Below, piece after piece: positions 23,315 to 35,004 of a stretch of 64,000 nt of DNA. How positions within the stretch are numbered: position 1 is the first letter of the stretch; the number at the start of each line of letters is the position of its first letter. The position numbers and the translations under genes were made by a program. A model generated the notes under the pieces. It was not told where the DNA came from, searched no databases, and saw only the letters and a list, made by a program, of their open reading frames with translations. Source of the stretch: Diploptera punctata (taxonomy: Eukaryota; Arthropoda; Insecta; Blattodea; Blaberidae); the NCBI GenBank assembly GCA_030220185.1, contig JASPKZ010000426.1, positions 1 through 64,000 on the forward strand, written 5' to 3'.

Positions 23315-23690
23315 TTTTTTGTAAAATGCCCCAGATTTGTCATTCCAACATTTTCAGGTATTCTCTCTTGGTATTGGCGTAATTGTTACTCACATCTGAG
23401 GTTTGGGCACTTGGAAGGGGTTTACACTGCCCCGATGGTATGATGGGTGTTATAATGGTAGTGGTTCGCCAGGAGGGTCCTCAATTTTAAACTAAATCTT
23501 AGGTGTATATGGATTAGTTGATTGTGATAGCCATATGTTGTTCGGGGACCGTTTGGGCCTCAATCTTTCCTGACATTTGTCTAACAGGTGAGGAAAAACG
23601 CCGAAAGAAACCTCATTCAGAAAACGTGTCCCGACCGGGGATCGAACCCGGACTGGTGCGTGAGAAGGCAGCACGGAGGACATTTTATTT
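23315..23690 (-). mobile_element. SINE type 3, tail variant a
   Basis: On the minus strand the head reads ...CGGGTTCGATCCCCGGTCGGGACA, followed by the signature CCAAACGGTCCCCGAA and a tail ending in GGGGCATTTT-A(n). The head is truncated at its 5' end near 23,690. Other copies: 35,005-35,390, 37,132-37,400, 50,081-50,421 and 52,207-52,533. Confidence 0.8.
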
Positions 23691-23923
23691 TATTTATATA
23701 ACATCCGCAATTTAATTTACTACTTCTTATGCCGATTTACTACTATTTTCCTTAATATTACATTAAGTACTATATCTATAGATTTAATAATAACTACATG
23801 TGGAATAGTGTTGCATCAGAATAATTCAATGACAAAACTTTTATATTGATAATAAACTACAGACTTTTGTGTTCCAGAAATTAAGTAAAATCTATAGTAA
23901 ATTGGTCTTGCAGTTATGAAGCT

Positions 23924-24257
23924 GTCCCGCGCCGTAGCCGAGTGGTGAAGGCAGGAAGCTTTGGCGCAGAGCTACAGAACTTGCGCTGGTTCGAGTATCC
24001 ATGGGGGAAGAAATTTTCTCATGGTATTTCGGCCAGTGCCCACTCAGCATCGTGAGTCATTTGGGTAGCTACAATATGTAGCGGCTCCAGGTTGAGAAAA
24101 TCAGCTATAACGGCTGGTGGACTCGACATGCTAACCACATGTCACTCCTACACCGGCTGATGATCATCTACCTCTTTTATTAACTCATGCGGATGCGAGG
24201 CCAGCAGCCGGCTGGTAGGCTGAAGACCTTCTAGGCCTATCGCGCCAGGAGAAAAAA
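23924..24257 (+). mobile_element. tRNA-derived SINE type 2 with 12-bp target duplication
   Basis: The head GCCGTAGCCGAGTGGTGAAGG resembles a Leu/Ser-type (long variable arm) tRNA, with B box CTGGTTCGAGTATCC. The body contains TTTCTCATGG-ATTTCGGCC and CACTCAGCATCGTGAG. It is flanked by AGTTATGAAGCT at 23,912-23,923 and 24,258-24,269. Six other copies occur in the window. Confidence 0.9.
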
Positions 24258-24721
24258 AGTTATGAAGCTTATCTATAAAATGTATTTATTTAAGCGTAAT
24301 ATCTTAGACAAGTATACATACAATTAAAATAATACGCATCACATAAATATTTGAATTATGAGTACGTCCTTTTCCTCTATCTTCCTATGTGTTGGCGGCG
24401 CGTAGCGCCGCCCAGTGTGCCACGTTTGGAACCAGTTGTAGTTCCCTGGCGGCTAATACCTTTGTGTCTATTGTTATGTGGTTTTTCGTCAGTTGACACT
24501 AGTTAGTGGAGTTGCTGTTCTATTGTTTTAAATGGATTTTTGTAATTTTATTTAATATATTTGTGGAATTGGAGTTCTGTTGATGAAATGAGGTGTTTCC
24601 TCTCTAGAGTAGGGCATCAGAAATCACTGGTCAGACAATCAGAGAGTCCGAAAGCCGACCGAGTGGAATGAGCAACACTACTCCAGCTGTAGCTCAGCTC
24701 TCATTTCATTTATCTAGACCA
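24258..24721. other. probable 3' UTR of the Jockey-like LINE
   Basis: No coding signal. It lies just downstream (minus strand) of the LINE stop codon, so part of it is likely the LINE 3' untranslated region. I could not find a poly-A tail that fixes the end. Confidence 0.4.
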
Positions 24722-26779
24722 TCATGGGGGTCTGGTAAATATGTTTTTATGGACAGCACGCTGCTGTAGCCTGTGTCCTATATTGCGGAAAATGGGGTTC
24801 GAATGGGTTTGTATTATTTGGAACATGTGTTCCACTCTTTCATTAATTTGGGTCGCAATATATGGCATATTGGCTAAGTTGTGCAGCTCTGCGATCCTCG
24901 TGTATAGCGGGGCCGAAAATATGGTTTTTAAACATTTGTTTTGAATTATTTGTACTTTCTTTCTGTGGCAAACAGCGAGGATGCTCCAGGCTTCACAACC
25001 ATATAGCAGCATGCTTCGGATCACAGCTGTAAATAGGATTAGCTTGATCCGAGATGACAATGTAGGCGACTTAAAAAATGGATAAAATATGGCAATTGCC
25101 GCATTTGATTGGCGAATATGTCTAATATGAATTTTGAAATTTAGCTTGGAATCCAAGTGAACTCCAAGATACTTGACTGAAGTCTCCAGGGCCAATTGAT
25201 GGGCTCCCAAGGTGAGTCGGACTGGGCTTTAGTAAATAAATTTAGTAAATAAAACAGCTTTTGTTTTATTTACATTAAGTTTGATGTTCCAGAGACGAAG
25301 CCAGGAGTGAATGGTGTTAAGTGCCGATTGTAGCACTAGGATGCGGCGTTCTAGTAATCGGAAAGGTGTCTGATGATACACACAGGTGTCATCAGCAAAG
25401 TAAGCTATTTGGATTCGGTTCGGAGTTGGAATGTCTGACACGTAAAGTGTGTACAAGATGGGTGAGAGTACTGCACCTTGGGGAACTACTGCCATGAAGG
25501 GCTTGCAGTCAGAGTAACATCCACCAATTGACACATAGAACTGTCGATTAGTTAGGTAAGTAGCAAGTAATTTGGTTAAGTCTGCCGAAATTTGAAATTT
25601 GATTAATTTATATAGTAATCCATTTATCCAAGTCGTGTCGAAAGCTTTCTCAATGTCTAGAAATACTGCTAGTGTACTTTTCTTGTTGTTGAAGCCCGTA
25701 ACGACCTCGTCAATCAGTCTAGCAAGCTGAAGCGGAGTGCTGTGAGTTTTCCGAAAGCCAAATTGGTGGTTTGGAATAGATCTAATGTTGAGACTTCTCG
25801 TTTTAGTTTCGAAAGAATTATATTGTCCATTACTTTGCCCAGCACTGGTAGAAGACTGATTGATCGTAGGTTTTCCGGATTGGAAGGGTCTTTTCCAGGT
25901 TTAGGAATAACGATTACTTTGGCTTTTTTCCATACTTCTGGGAAGTATTGGAATTTAAAGCAAAGCTTCACTATTTGGAGAAATAGGATTAAGGCTTTTA
26001 GCGGCAAATGTTTGACCGCTAGGTATGGTATATGGTCGTGACCGGGGGAACGGTCTGAAGGGAGTCTTTTGATTACGTCTGTCAATTCCGACAGCCGTAT
26101 GTCTGGAAGTGTGAGGGGGATGGGTCTCTCAAGAAAATCACTTACTGTATGGTGTACTTCAGCTTCATGAGCAGGTGTAGTGAGCTCATGTGGACGAAAC
26201 CTTGATGCCAAATATTCCGAGAGGATCTGGGCTTTCTCTCGAGGGAAATAGGCCCAGTTGCCATTGTGATGGATGGCAGAAGGGGAGGCTGATCTCGACT
26301 CCTTTTAATACGTTTTAGTATCTCCCATGGAGGAGTTTTAGAGTCAGAGAAACGCTGCATGGAAGAATCCCAATCGGCGTTTCTCATTTCTATTAGTCGG
26401 TTTCGTCCCAGATGAACGTATCTGTTGTACAGTTGTTTGTGATGGGGTGCTCCGAAAGTTCGATATATAAGATATCTTCGTTTTTCATTTAAATAATTTT
26501 GCAGTGTTGGGTCGTGTGGTTTTGTTTCCGCAGTGTTGCAAGTATAATGACCATTTTTATAGTGGCCCGTAGACTAAGGACTTCGTGTTATAATTGTTGT
26601 GTAGACTGGACAGAGAGTGTGGGCTTAATCGATTGATTATGCATGTGTGTGTAGTTCTGCCAGTCTGTGTTATCATGATGCTTGTGTATGGGAGAGGACA
26701 TTAAAAATGTAGGACTGATTTTAAATAGTATCAGACAATAGTATCAGACAGTGGTCCGAGTCAAGTATGTCTGTAATTG
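24722..26779 (-). pseudogene. Jockey-like LINE: end of endonuclease, RT, C-terminus
   Basis: Reading down the minus strand: TDILDSDHC (end of endonuclease, ~26,760), a linker, then RT with PSDRSPGHDHIPYLAVKHL, FPEVWKKAKVIVIPKPGKDP and LRSISLLPVLGKVMD (25,714-26,211). After a frameshift come VPQGAVLSPILYTLYVSDIP and AYFADDTCVYHQTP with catalytic FADD (25,229-25,534). Then HIRQSNAAIA, LLYGCEAW and a C-terminal tail ending RAVHKNIFTRPP (24,722-25,210). Only a few frameshifts and stops interrupt it, so it is younger than the RTE-like copies. Its endonuclease continues at 28,310 beyond the inserted Tc1-like element. Confidence 0.85.
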
Positions 26780-26781
26780 TA

Positions 26782-28307
26782 CACTGGTGTCCAAAAGTTT
26801 AGGATAATTTGTAAAACGGAAAATCAAAATGCTTAAAGAGGAGCAAGGAGTAAAAATTATTTATCAAAACGTTTCTCAGTACATTTAGTTTAGTTTACAT
26901 ACTAAATTATAATCTCTCTTCAACAATGAAAAAATTAATAGCAATTATAAATGAAAATTGCATTGTTGCAGTTAAGCCCTGTTCCATAAATCTTCATTTT
27001 TAAAGCGAGTTATGATATAATCAGATGTAGTGTAAGAACAGATTGCAGTAAAATGGCACAAAGACAACATCTGGACCCTCTGCTTCGGGGTAGAATTATT
27101 GGGCGGCTAGAAACAGGACAGACACAACTGAGGTCTCCATAGCACTTAATGTGCCACAAAATGTTATATCTAGGTTATGGCGACGGTTTCCAAGAGACCG
27201 GAGACGTTAGGCGAAGACCAGTGGGAGGTCGTCCAAGAGTTACAAATCCTCAGCAGGATCGATATCTTGCGTTAACTACAAGAAGAAACCGAACAATGTC
27301 TGCCAGACAACTGAGTTCAGAACTTGCGGCCGCCTCAGGTATCACAGTATCCAGACAAACTGTCTATAGAAGACTCAGAGCTGCTGGTCTGTATGCTAGA
27401 CGGCCTGTAGTGTGCGTCCCACTCACCCTTGATAACAAGAGAGCACGTTTACGGTGGAGTCAGGAACATCGCGACTGGACTCTAAATCAGTGGAGCAGCG
27501 TGCTATTTACAGACGAGTCCAGATTCAGCTTGAACTGTGATTCGCATCGCGTGACTATCTGGAGGGAGCAAGGAACTCGTTACAACCCCATGAACATCAT
27601 GGAAAGACATCCATTTGGTGGCGGTGGTCTCCTGGTATGGGGAGGTATAATGATGAATGCATGCACAGAGCTTCACATATTCGCAGGTGGCACTGTTAAT
27701 GCTCAGCGGTATAGAGAAGAGATCCTGGAACCTCATGTAAGACTTTTCAGGGGAGCTGTGGGACCAGAATTCATATTCATGGATGACAATGCCCGACCTC
27801 ACAGGTCACAACTGGTGGATGAGTTTCTTCAGGAGGAAGATATCCAGCGTATGGAGTGGCCAGCGAGGTCTCCGGATATGAATCCTATAGAGCATGCATG
27901 GGATGTCTTAGGGAGACAAATTGCATCTCGTCAGCCTCCTCCGAGGACACTTCAAGACCTTCACATTGCTCTTCATGAGGAGTGGAATTTGCTGAGCATC
28001 GAACTCCTGAACAACCTCATCACTAGCATGCCACGTCGATGTGAATCTTGTGTAGCTGTCAGGGGTAATCACACCCCATACTAATCATTTGAACCATTGT
28101 TGTTCAACTTTTATGTTCGAATTCTGAAATGCAGTTTTCGTTTGTTGTGAAAATGACAAGTGAATGACGTATTCATGCCATTGTTTCTTTCGTGCCATGT
28201 TTCTAATTATCTGTGACATACCCTTATCAAATTTTGTATGATTCTGACAAATGCTTTATAATAAGTCGGTAAATGAACTAATTATCCTTAACTTTTGGAC
28301 ACCAGTG
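26782..28307 (+). mobile_element. Tc1-like transposon with TIRs and TA target
   Basis: The ends are CACTGGTGTCCAAAAGTT and its reverse complement AACTTTTGGACACCAGTG. Over ~28 bp the TIRs differ at one position, and each is flanked by TA (26,780-26,781 and 28,308-28,309). At 1,526 bp it contains one transposase gene. It is inserted in the endonuclease region of the Jockey-like LINE, whose reading frame resumes on both sides. Confidence 0.95.
27053..28084 (+). pseudogene. Tc1/mariner-superfamily transposase (DD34E), two frameshifts
   Basis: The start at 27,053 (MAQRQHLDPLLRGRIIGRL) opens the N-terminal helix-turn-helix. A one-base loss near 27,128 shifts the frame and a one-base gain near 27,188 restores it, so only ~20 codons are misread. 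From ETGDVRRRPVGGRPRV to the stop at 28,084 the frame is open. It holds the second HTH (SGITVSRQTVYRRLRAAGL), a WSSVLFTDESRF box with the first Asp, FMDDNARPH with the second Asp, and RSPDMNPIEHAWD with the Glu 34 residues later. GGGGLLVWGGI is also typical. Total length ~340 residues, normal for Tc1. The two frameshifts mean it should be non-functional as sequenced; a sequencing error is possible for either. Confidence 0.93.
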
Positions 28308-28309
28308 TA

Positions 28310-28527
28310 GTTATGTGTGGAGAGATAGGGGCATTCTTAGAGGGTGCGATATCAAGGATGTCTTCTCTAAGTCCGAAACGGAAGTTTCTAAAGAATGTGT
28401 GATGCCTTGCAGCAGAGATTTCTATATTGTGAAGTTGGCAGTAGCGTTGTAGTACTACACCAGATCCATTTTGGACACGACAATTCCAATAGAGGTGTTT
28501 ACTGTTGAAGTCTCCCGCTCTAGTGCA
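28310..28527 (-). pseudogene. Jockey-like LINE, endonuclease fragment (5' piece)
   Basis: The minus strand reads AGDFNSKHLYWNCRVQNGSG, NIEISAARHHTFF and REDILDIAPSKNAPIS, the GDFN-to-xLDI part of a Jockey-type endonuclease. It continues on the other side of the Tc1-like insertion as ITDILDSDHC. Upstream of AGDFN (above 28,527) endonuclease similarity ends, so the LINE is 5'-truncated. Confidence 0.85.
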
Positions 28528-28879
28528 CACGCAGTATTTATAAGTAGCTGCAGCTGTTGCTGCTTAATTCACCAAGCCAAGGTTCCGGGCCGTGAGGCTC
28601 GAGCCGTTCGGCTTGGAGTTATTTACACACCGCTCGGCCAGTATTTTTCTGTTTAAGTCAAAAAGCTTGCGGGCTGCCGTAATTCGGCTGGCAAGCGATC
28701 TCTATTCTACAGGCTATACAAACAACAGATTTTTTATTACTTTTAAACATAATTTTCTTCAATGTACTCCATTCATTTAACAAACAATCTTAGTTTAGTT
28801 AAACTGAGACTCCTAAACATATTTTCAGTTTCGTCCCTGGATTTCATATAAGATAAGTGCACAGATGTTATGCGTGCGT
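28528..28879. other. no gene seen
   Basis: A GC-richer patch at 28,570-28,720, then AT-rich sequence. No motif recognised. Confidence 0.5.
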
Positions 28880-29540
28880 GTTAAGAATCCACCATCTTCA
28901 TCATGATATTTGGCATAACAACCCAGGTAAGAATTCTCCTCCAGTCCTCTCTATTTTTGACAACTGTCCACCAATTTCCAATGTTAAGTGTTTGGGCATC
29001 TTCAAAAAAAATCCATCCACCCATTTAGCTTTAGGTTTTCCAACATCTCTTCTTCCACCTGGATTATCCGCCATTACCTTTTTAACTGTCTCACTTTTAT
29101 TCATTCTCTGGGTATGTCCTGTCCATCTTAATATAGATATTTTGATATCTGTAGCAAAGTCTGGTGATTTATACAAATGGTATAGCTCCTCACTATCATA
29201 TTCGCCATTTTGCTCTTTATGAAATTTCCTTTCAAAATTTAAATTTGAACAATAGTACTGATATTTTCAGTCAAGACCCAAGTCTCAATTCCATACATTA
29301 GCACCGATTTATTATTGTCTTATATAATTTAATTTTTTAAAGGTGAGAAATTTTTATTTATAATATTTTACCATTCCATAGTAATATTTATTGACACTTA
29401 TGTCCTCTTTAATCCCATTCGAGTTATTAATATGGGACCCCTGATATAAAAAACTTCCTACTTTTTCAAATTTAAAATTCTCTGTATGTATTTGTTGTTC
29501 CTTTCTTTTATATTTCTCATTTACATTGAAGATACTATGT
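28880..29540 (-). pseudogene. LINE C-terminal fragment
   Basis: The minus-strand frame 28,901-29,176 gives DIKISILRWTGHTQRMNKSE, TVKKVMADNPGGRRDVGKPK and an acidic/aromatic tail, the usual end of an insect non-LTR retrotransposon RT. Upstream, in other frames, QQIHTENFKFEKVGSFLYQG, SHINNSNGIKEDISVN and HKEQNGEYDSEELYHLYKSP extend the match to ~29,540. The catalytic RT domain is absent. Stops and frame changes show decay. Confidence 0.75.
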
Positions 29541-30189
29541 TAAAAATAACACCAGGTAACAAATTTAGACATGAATTGTGAAACAAGTTAAGATGAAAGT
29601 AGAATCACCACTGATTGTGCCATGGTTAATAGCCAAAACATTGAAACACCATATGAAGGTAAGACATATATAACTAAAAATCAATAATGAACATAATTTC
29701 ACTAGAAATGGAGTTTTGTGTTAGGGACTATTTATAATGTCATGTGAGGTAAGTCAACCACCAACAAGAGTGAAGTGTGTGACAATTCATGCAACGATGG
29801 AAGAAGTGAGGCTGGACACACGAAGCAGGTGAATCACTAACCTGTCTGAATGGGGCAGAAAGTCAAAATCCTGGCATGCTTCACATCTTCAAAGACCCAC
29901 TTTGACCTCGACTCCGAATCTCAACACATAAAACGTACTGAGTATCAATATCCCAACAATTTATTGAAAATATTCTATAATGTATTAATTATGATTATCC
30001 ATACTCTTCTATAACTAGAAATAGGAATGTGGCAATTCTGATAATTTGATTTTATAAAGAAATTTAACATTCGGTCAATGATAGAATAAGCAGAGAGAAA
30101 AATTATTATGTCCCAAAGATGTTATATAGGTCTATCCAAATGTTCCCAATAGGGGTCCTGATTTTAGGGCCAATTGCTATCATGTGACA
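29541..30189. other. no gene seen
   Basis: AT-rich, unassigned. Confidence 0.5.
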
Positions 30190-30194
30190 AGTCG

Positions 30195-30378
30195 TTTCAT
30201 TAGGAAATTGGGGAATGAAATTTTTGGTAGGAGAAAATGGTATAAACTCCGAGAAAAGTCTGCCCAAGCTCCATTTCGTCCACTACGAAGCCCACATGGA
30301 GTGACCGAGACTCGAACTCGAGACTCCAGCTGTGAGGGACGAGCGCTTGCTCCACGGAGCGGCCAGGCATGCAACAGA
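30195..30378 (-). mobile_element. probable tRNA-like SINE (type 7)
   Basis: On the minus strand an A-box-like GGCCGCTCCGTGGAGCAAGCG is followed by B box GAGTTCGAGTCTC and a GC-richer body. Only one copy is in the window, so the family is not confirmed here. Confidence 0.45.
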
Positions 30379-30498
30379 TTTGTAGTATAAATATTACAAT
30401 TCTTGCTAGCCAAATTTAAACTTAATTCCTTATGAGATTTTAAGTACAAATAAAAAATTGCGTATCATGACTTGTAAATAAATACGAATAAGTACAAA

Positions 30499-30781
30499 GA
30501 GCGATTTAAGGAATCGTGCTTTTGTGCAGAGTTACGGGACTTGCGCTGATTCGAGTCGCAAGGGGAAGAAATTTTCTCATAGAATTTCGGTCAGTATGAG
30601 ACCGGTGCTCACTCAACATCGTGAGAAATTTGGGTAGCTGAGAAAATCACTTACAACGGCTCGGAGGACGCGATATGCTCTCCGCATGTCACCCATATCC
30701 TGGCTACATGATCGTCTACTTCTGTGATTAACACATGTTGATATGAGGCCAGGCCCGGATGATAGACTAAGGGCCTTGTAC
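30499..30781 (+). mobile_element. SINE type 2, 5'-decayed, 9-bp target duplication
   Basis: Shares the AGAGTTACGGGACTTGCGCTG head end, GGAAGAAATTTTCTCAT, TTCGGTCAGTATG and CACTCAACATCGTGAG with the copy at 23,924. It is flanked by AAGTACAAA (30,490-30,498 and 30,782-30,790). Confidence 0.85.
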
Positions 30782-30790
30782 AAGTACAAA

Positions 30791-31499
30791 ACTCAGTTCA
30801 GTTTAGATATTGGCATATGATATGTTGCAATGCTCATCTACACGGAACATGATTCAGATTCAAAACCAAACCGAAAGTTTGTAGTGTCCTCACATGTATA
30901 CTATTCATCAGATTTGCGGGATTTATACATAGAATGCTGAATCTATGTAGTAGCTTTCACTATCTAAAATTCTAACTTAACGAGAATATCAGCCAATAAG
31001 TGACTTACGGTGTATTAAAAACAATCGAATCAAATGTTTGTTTAATATATGTGTGATTTGAGGAATGACAATGACGAAGAGATGCGAAAAGATGAAACTA
31101 GGGTGCCCGTACATAGCTCTTTCGTGTCGAAAAGGATCAATATAGCCTCCAAGCTAAACGTTCTAATTGGACGGATGAATCGCTATCAACAGTATCATTC
31201 GCCTTGTCAATATGTGAATGTGTTCTAATGCCACCCACTGCACTTTTATGTGCTTCTGGTTCCGTAATGTGCAGATAGTGTGGTCTATTTTCAATTTACG
31301 CACCACTTCGACAGACCACTTTACGTAGGTTGTGTATTCTTGTATTGTGTGTAGAGAGAAGTGCAGAATGAATGTACATTTATGTTTGTGTAGCGTAAAA
31401 TGTGTTGTATGAGACGTGGTGATGAAGAGAAGAGAGAAGGTAAAACCTGGTGACGGCACGTAGCCTTCTATCGTAAAGCACCTAAGGGGCCCTCAGGCT
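30791..31499. other. no gene seen
   Basis: No recognised motif. The 98-codon minus frame at 31,163-31,459 is His/Thr-rich and matches nothing. Confidence 0.45.
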
Positions 31500-31544
31500 T
31501 GACGTCTCCACCCGACAGACGAATCGCTATCAGCTGTACCCCAT

Positions 31545-31850
31545 GCCTTCTCAACATCCCTTTGTACTGCGGAGAGTTTTGAAATTTAATGCAGGTATCT
31601 AGTGTACAATCTACCAATTAAAAATTGTACACAATCACCTCTCCTGGCCAAGAGATTGAACATTTTGCAATTACATTAATTATATAATTAAAATTTTCAA
31701 TCCATCCGGCTGTCGAAACCGGTTCCGCTGGTCCGGAAGCAGGCATGGTACCACCACCTGAACTGCCTTCTCAATATAGACCTATGTATTGCGGTAGGGT
31801 TTGGAATTAAACACAGGTATCGGAGTCGAATGGGCAATATGTGGTGTCAG
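31545..31850. repeat. imperfect direct repeat
   Basis: CCTTCTCAACATCCCTTTGT-CTGCGG-AG-GTTT-GAA-TTAA-GCAGGTATC at ~31,545 recurs in diverged form at ~31,768 (CCTTCTCAATATAG-C-TATG...GCGG-AGGGTTTGGAATTAAACACAGGTATC). Spacing ~223 bp. Nature unknown. Confidence 0.5.
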
Positions 31851-32155
31851 GAGTGTGTATCTTGCTGGAGGGTGCACACTAATAAAACCCGAGAAATGCC
31901 ATTTATTCCTGCCCAGCCCAAGGCACCACGTCCTCGTCGTGGCTCCTGGTTAATAATAAGAAGTGCAGGGGCGAAAAAGCGAGTTCCCGACGCTTAAAAA
32001 TTGGGACATACCAGCTAAGGGAGAAAACCCCAACAGAAAGTCATCGACCCCCCAGGATTGCTGGAGGTTGGGCTTTGGGTTGACATCCCTACCCCGTAAA
32101 AACAAATACGTTCAGAACCCCAACATGCCTCGCCTCGGTTGGAAGACCGAAAAAA
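31851..32155 (+). other. unassigned repeat-like segment ending in an A-run
   Basis: A GC-richer stretch that ends in an 11-base A-run at about 32,150 directly before LINE C-terminal coding. It could be the 3' or 5' end of another retroelement; no homologue is in this window. Confidence 0.3.
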
Positions 32156-32159
32156 AAAA

Positions 32160-32295
32160 AGATGGGAGAATGTTATTAAGGAAGGTGCTGCAAACCTACT
32201 TAAGTGTTGCAACTGGAGACTTGCTGCGCAAAATAGAAATGATTGGAGGCAGAAGTTAAGGGAGACCAAAGCTCGAATTTGAGCCAATCAGCCAT
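32160..32295 (+). pseudogene. short LINE C-terminal tail
   Basis: Reads WENVIKEGAANLLKC, NWRLAAQNRNDWRQK and LRETKARI then a stop, the terminal helix-rich tail of a non-LTR retrotransposon. About 45 codons survive; everything upstream is lost. Confidence 0.6.
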
Positions 32296-32559
32296 TAGAT
32301 AGATGGATAGGTGCACAATCTAGCAATTAGAAATTATACTACAAAACTTCTAGCTCGAAGAAAATTCGAATCAGCTAGTCAGGTGACAGGTATGGTACTT
32401 CCTGAGCTAGCGCTGGTGATTGGAGAGGTAATTTTTTAAAGATACTGTTAAATTCAGAGAAAGAAAAATTAAAAAAAAAAGCTCGTAAAAACGTTAATTT
32501 TAACACTACTATAAGTTTAGCATGTAGGATAAACTGATATTAAATTGAGACTAAGAAAC

Positions 32560-32796
32560 ATATTGCCGTCTCGGTAAACGTCTGACTAGCGCGCGCGTCT
32601 GCCCCAACTGGTATTTCAGGTTCGAATCCTGTCGGTTGTAGAGGTTATTGGTGGTGGACCGTACCGGGAATTTTCGGGGTTTTCTCGGGGTTCTCCCGTT
32701 TTCCGAATTTCATCTTACCAACACTCTCCATTCCCCCTTCCTTCTCCTTGTTGTCATATCATTTCTCATTCATTCATGTGTTTATCACTCTTCATC
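32560..32796 (+). mobile_element. tRNA-derived SINE (type 5)
   Basis: Head with A-box-like CTGACTAGCGCGCGCG and B box GGTTCGAATCCTG; body GTACCGGGAATTTTCGGGG-TTTTCTCGGGGTTCTCCCG; pyrimidine-rich tail. It abuts, tail to tail, the 3' end of the CR1-like LINE on the minus strand. Confidence 0.7.
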
Positions 32797-33995
32797 TCAT
32801 CTTATTTATTTAGCCTGGTGGTTTATGACTATGTGACCTTCTCCTCCACTCACCAGGACAAGCATGTTACATTTAAACATAGAAACCACAATACCATTAG
32901 ATACTAAACGATTATTATTTGGCCAAACAGAACAATAATATTAGTATTATCTAATTACCACAATAAAGTTAGTGATAATTAAAATTTAAACTAGTAAAAC
33001 ATACACACAAAGGAAGAACAGTTCCTATTTAATATATCTGTAAAAATACAAGGAAAATAGCAAAATGTATTGAATTAATCTATTGCTTATATATAAGACA
33101 ATAAGTGGAAACATTGATACATCTTATTACTTCTTTCATAAAATAAAATAAAGTAAAATAAAATAGAATATAATAAAATATTAATTCTTAAAATAATACT
33201 ATTAGTAAGATGTTTCTGTTAGTTAATAAAAAAATGCAGTTTGTTTCTGGAAGATGTTATAGTTTGGCAGTCTCTGACATAGGGCGAAAGAGAATTCTAT
33301 ATCCTAGCAAGTGAACATTTAAAAGATTGTGACTGATAGGTAGTGTGTTGTTGGGGGATATAAAGGGCAATATGCTGATGGGATTGGGTGCCTTATTTAT
33401 GTGTAACAGAGAGTCTAACGAAGCGGTGTGATAAATAAGTAGGCGATGACGTGGCATTTTGTAGCGAAGATATAGGGAATGGTCCGTTCTACAGTCTTGT
33501 AGACAAAGTCATGACAATAATTACCAGGGACGATGTAACGTGATCAAATTTGCGAATATCACAAATAAAATGTACGCAAGTATTATGGACACGTTGAAGT
33601 CTCCGAATAAAAATAGTATTTAGGTCGATGAAAAGAGTATCACAATAATCAAAATGGGACATAGCAAGTGCTTATACTAACATTTTCCTTTAGAGAAAAT
33701 GGTAAACAAATTGTTATGCGATTTAAGAAAGAATTATTGAGACGTTTTCATTTTGCATATGTGGTTTATTTGTTTATTCGAGTTTACACTTTAATCAATA
33801 AACACTTCTAGATTTTTTTTACTGTCTCACTCTAAGGGATTTGAATCCCATTAAGTGACACATGCAATACTGTATTTGTGTTAACTGAAGCGAATAACCT
33901 CTGATGATCCATAATGATTGCTTGTGACTTTCTAGGATTTAGTTTAAGTCCACATTTCTCTGTCTAAGTCATTAGTAGAACGAGGATTTTTTATG
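32797..33995 (-). pseudogene. CR1-like LINE, RT C-terminal part and 3' UTR
   Basis: Frames on the minus strand give LNPRKSQ-like remnants near 33,930, then HFDYCDTLFIDLNT, RRLQRVHNTCVHFICDIRKF and DHVTSS (33,480-33,660). Next come PTYLSHRF-like words, HKNKAPNPIS, LPFISPNN and YRILFRPMSETAKL (33,257-33,457). This order is the C-terminal domain of CR1/Daphne-type LINEs. The 3' UTR ends in TCCTGGTGAGTGGAGG ... CCACCAGGCTAAATAAATAAG. A second copy of this 3' end is at 54,885. Heavily decayed. Confidence 0.7.
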
Positions 33996-34027
33996 AATTT
34001 TCATGTTTTAAACTATTAGTCAGAGAG

Positions 34028-34355
34028 CGCTGAAACAAAGTATCTTTACATTTTATGTTATGTAGAATCAAATAAGACCTACATATTTTTTCATATTTCA
34101 AAATGTTTTGGCGAAATATTCATATTTTGTAAAAAAATAATATTCCTTCATATTTTTCAACTTTCAATTTTATTAAATAATATTTCTAATAATTGTTTAA
34201 AAACGTTTTTGAAGTGATTGTAGTTTAGTAATTATTTGACAATGTAATATGGTAGGCAGGCAAAAATTCATCAGTATCCCATACAGACCAAGATAAATAG
34301 TTTTGATAAAAGGAAATAATTGGATAGGGAGACATGGAATGACCAAGTGAAGGCT
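34028..34355. repeat. ~330-bp dispersed repeat, copy 1
   Basis: Runs from AGTATCTTTACATTTTA to ATGGAATGACCAAGTGAAGGC and matches 55,306-55,633 with scattered differences. In both places it follows the CR1-like 3' sequence on the same side, so it may be part of that LINE or a repeat that travelled with it. Non-coding in all frames. Confidence 0.75.
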
Positions 34356-35004
34356 TTTGTCCGAAACTACTGGACAAGAAAAGGGATTTTCTAATCTGTG
34401 ACAAGAACATGAATAAATAGAACAACAGTGTTAGAATAGTAACCACCTGTTCTACCAGGTAGCAACCACTTCCTTTTTGCTACCTAAGGACAGTCCTTAT
34501 TTTGTGAATGGATTAGCCTACATTATTTAAATGTAGGGAAGACTGCTGCTGTTAAACTTGTAGCTGTGCTGAGAAATGGCCTTACTCCACACTTTATGAA
34601 ATTTGTAATGTTCTTGTAGGTAAGGCTAATATTATTCTCACTTACATCAAACTATCAAATATAGTGCCGTACATGTTTGCTCCCATAACATCATATGGCG
34701 TGGAGCGTACTTTCTGATCGTATAAAACAATTCTGATGGACGGACATTAAAAAAATGTATAAAATGTAGACAAAGCTCTTAACTGTATATTACGAACAGA
34801 ATTGATAATTGGATTGTTCGAAACACAAGTAGACCAAGACTAGACACTCTGCTCAGCCAATTTCATGAAAAAAGTTATGTTAAAATAATTTTAACTAAAT
34901 TTCACCATGTTCATACGTGTAGTTTATAGGATTGAAAATATTTGTATATGCAAATTACAAATAATTGTATTTGTGGATTAATTCTTGTTAACATATTCTT
35001 CCAA
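34356..35004. other. no gene seen
   Basis: AT-rich, unassigned. Confidence 0.5.
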
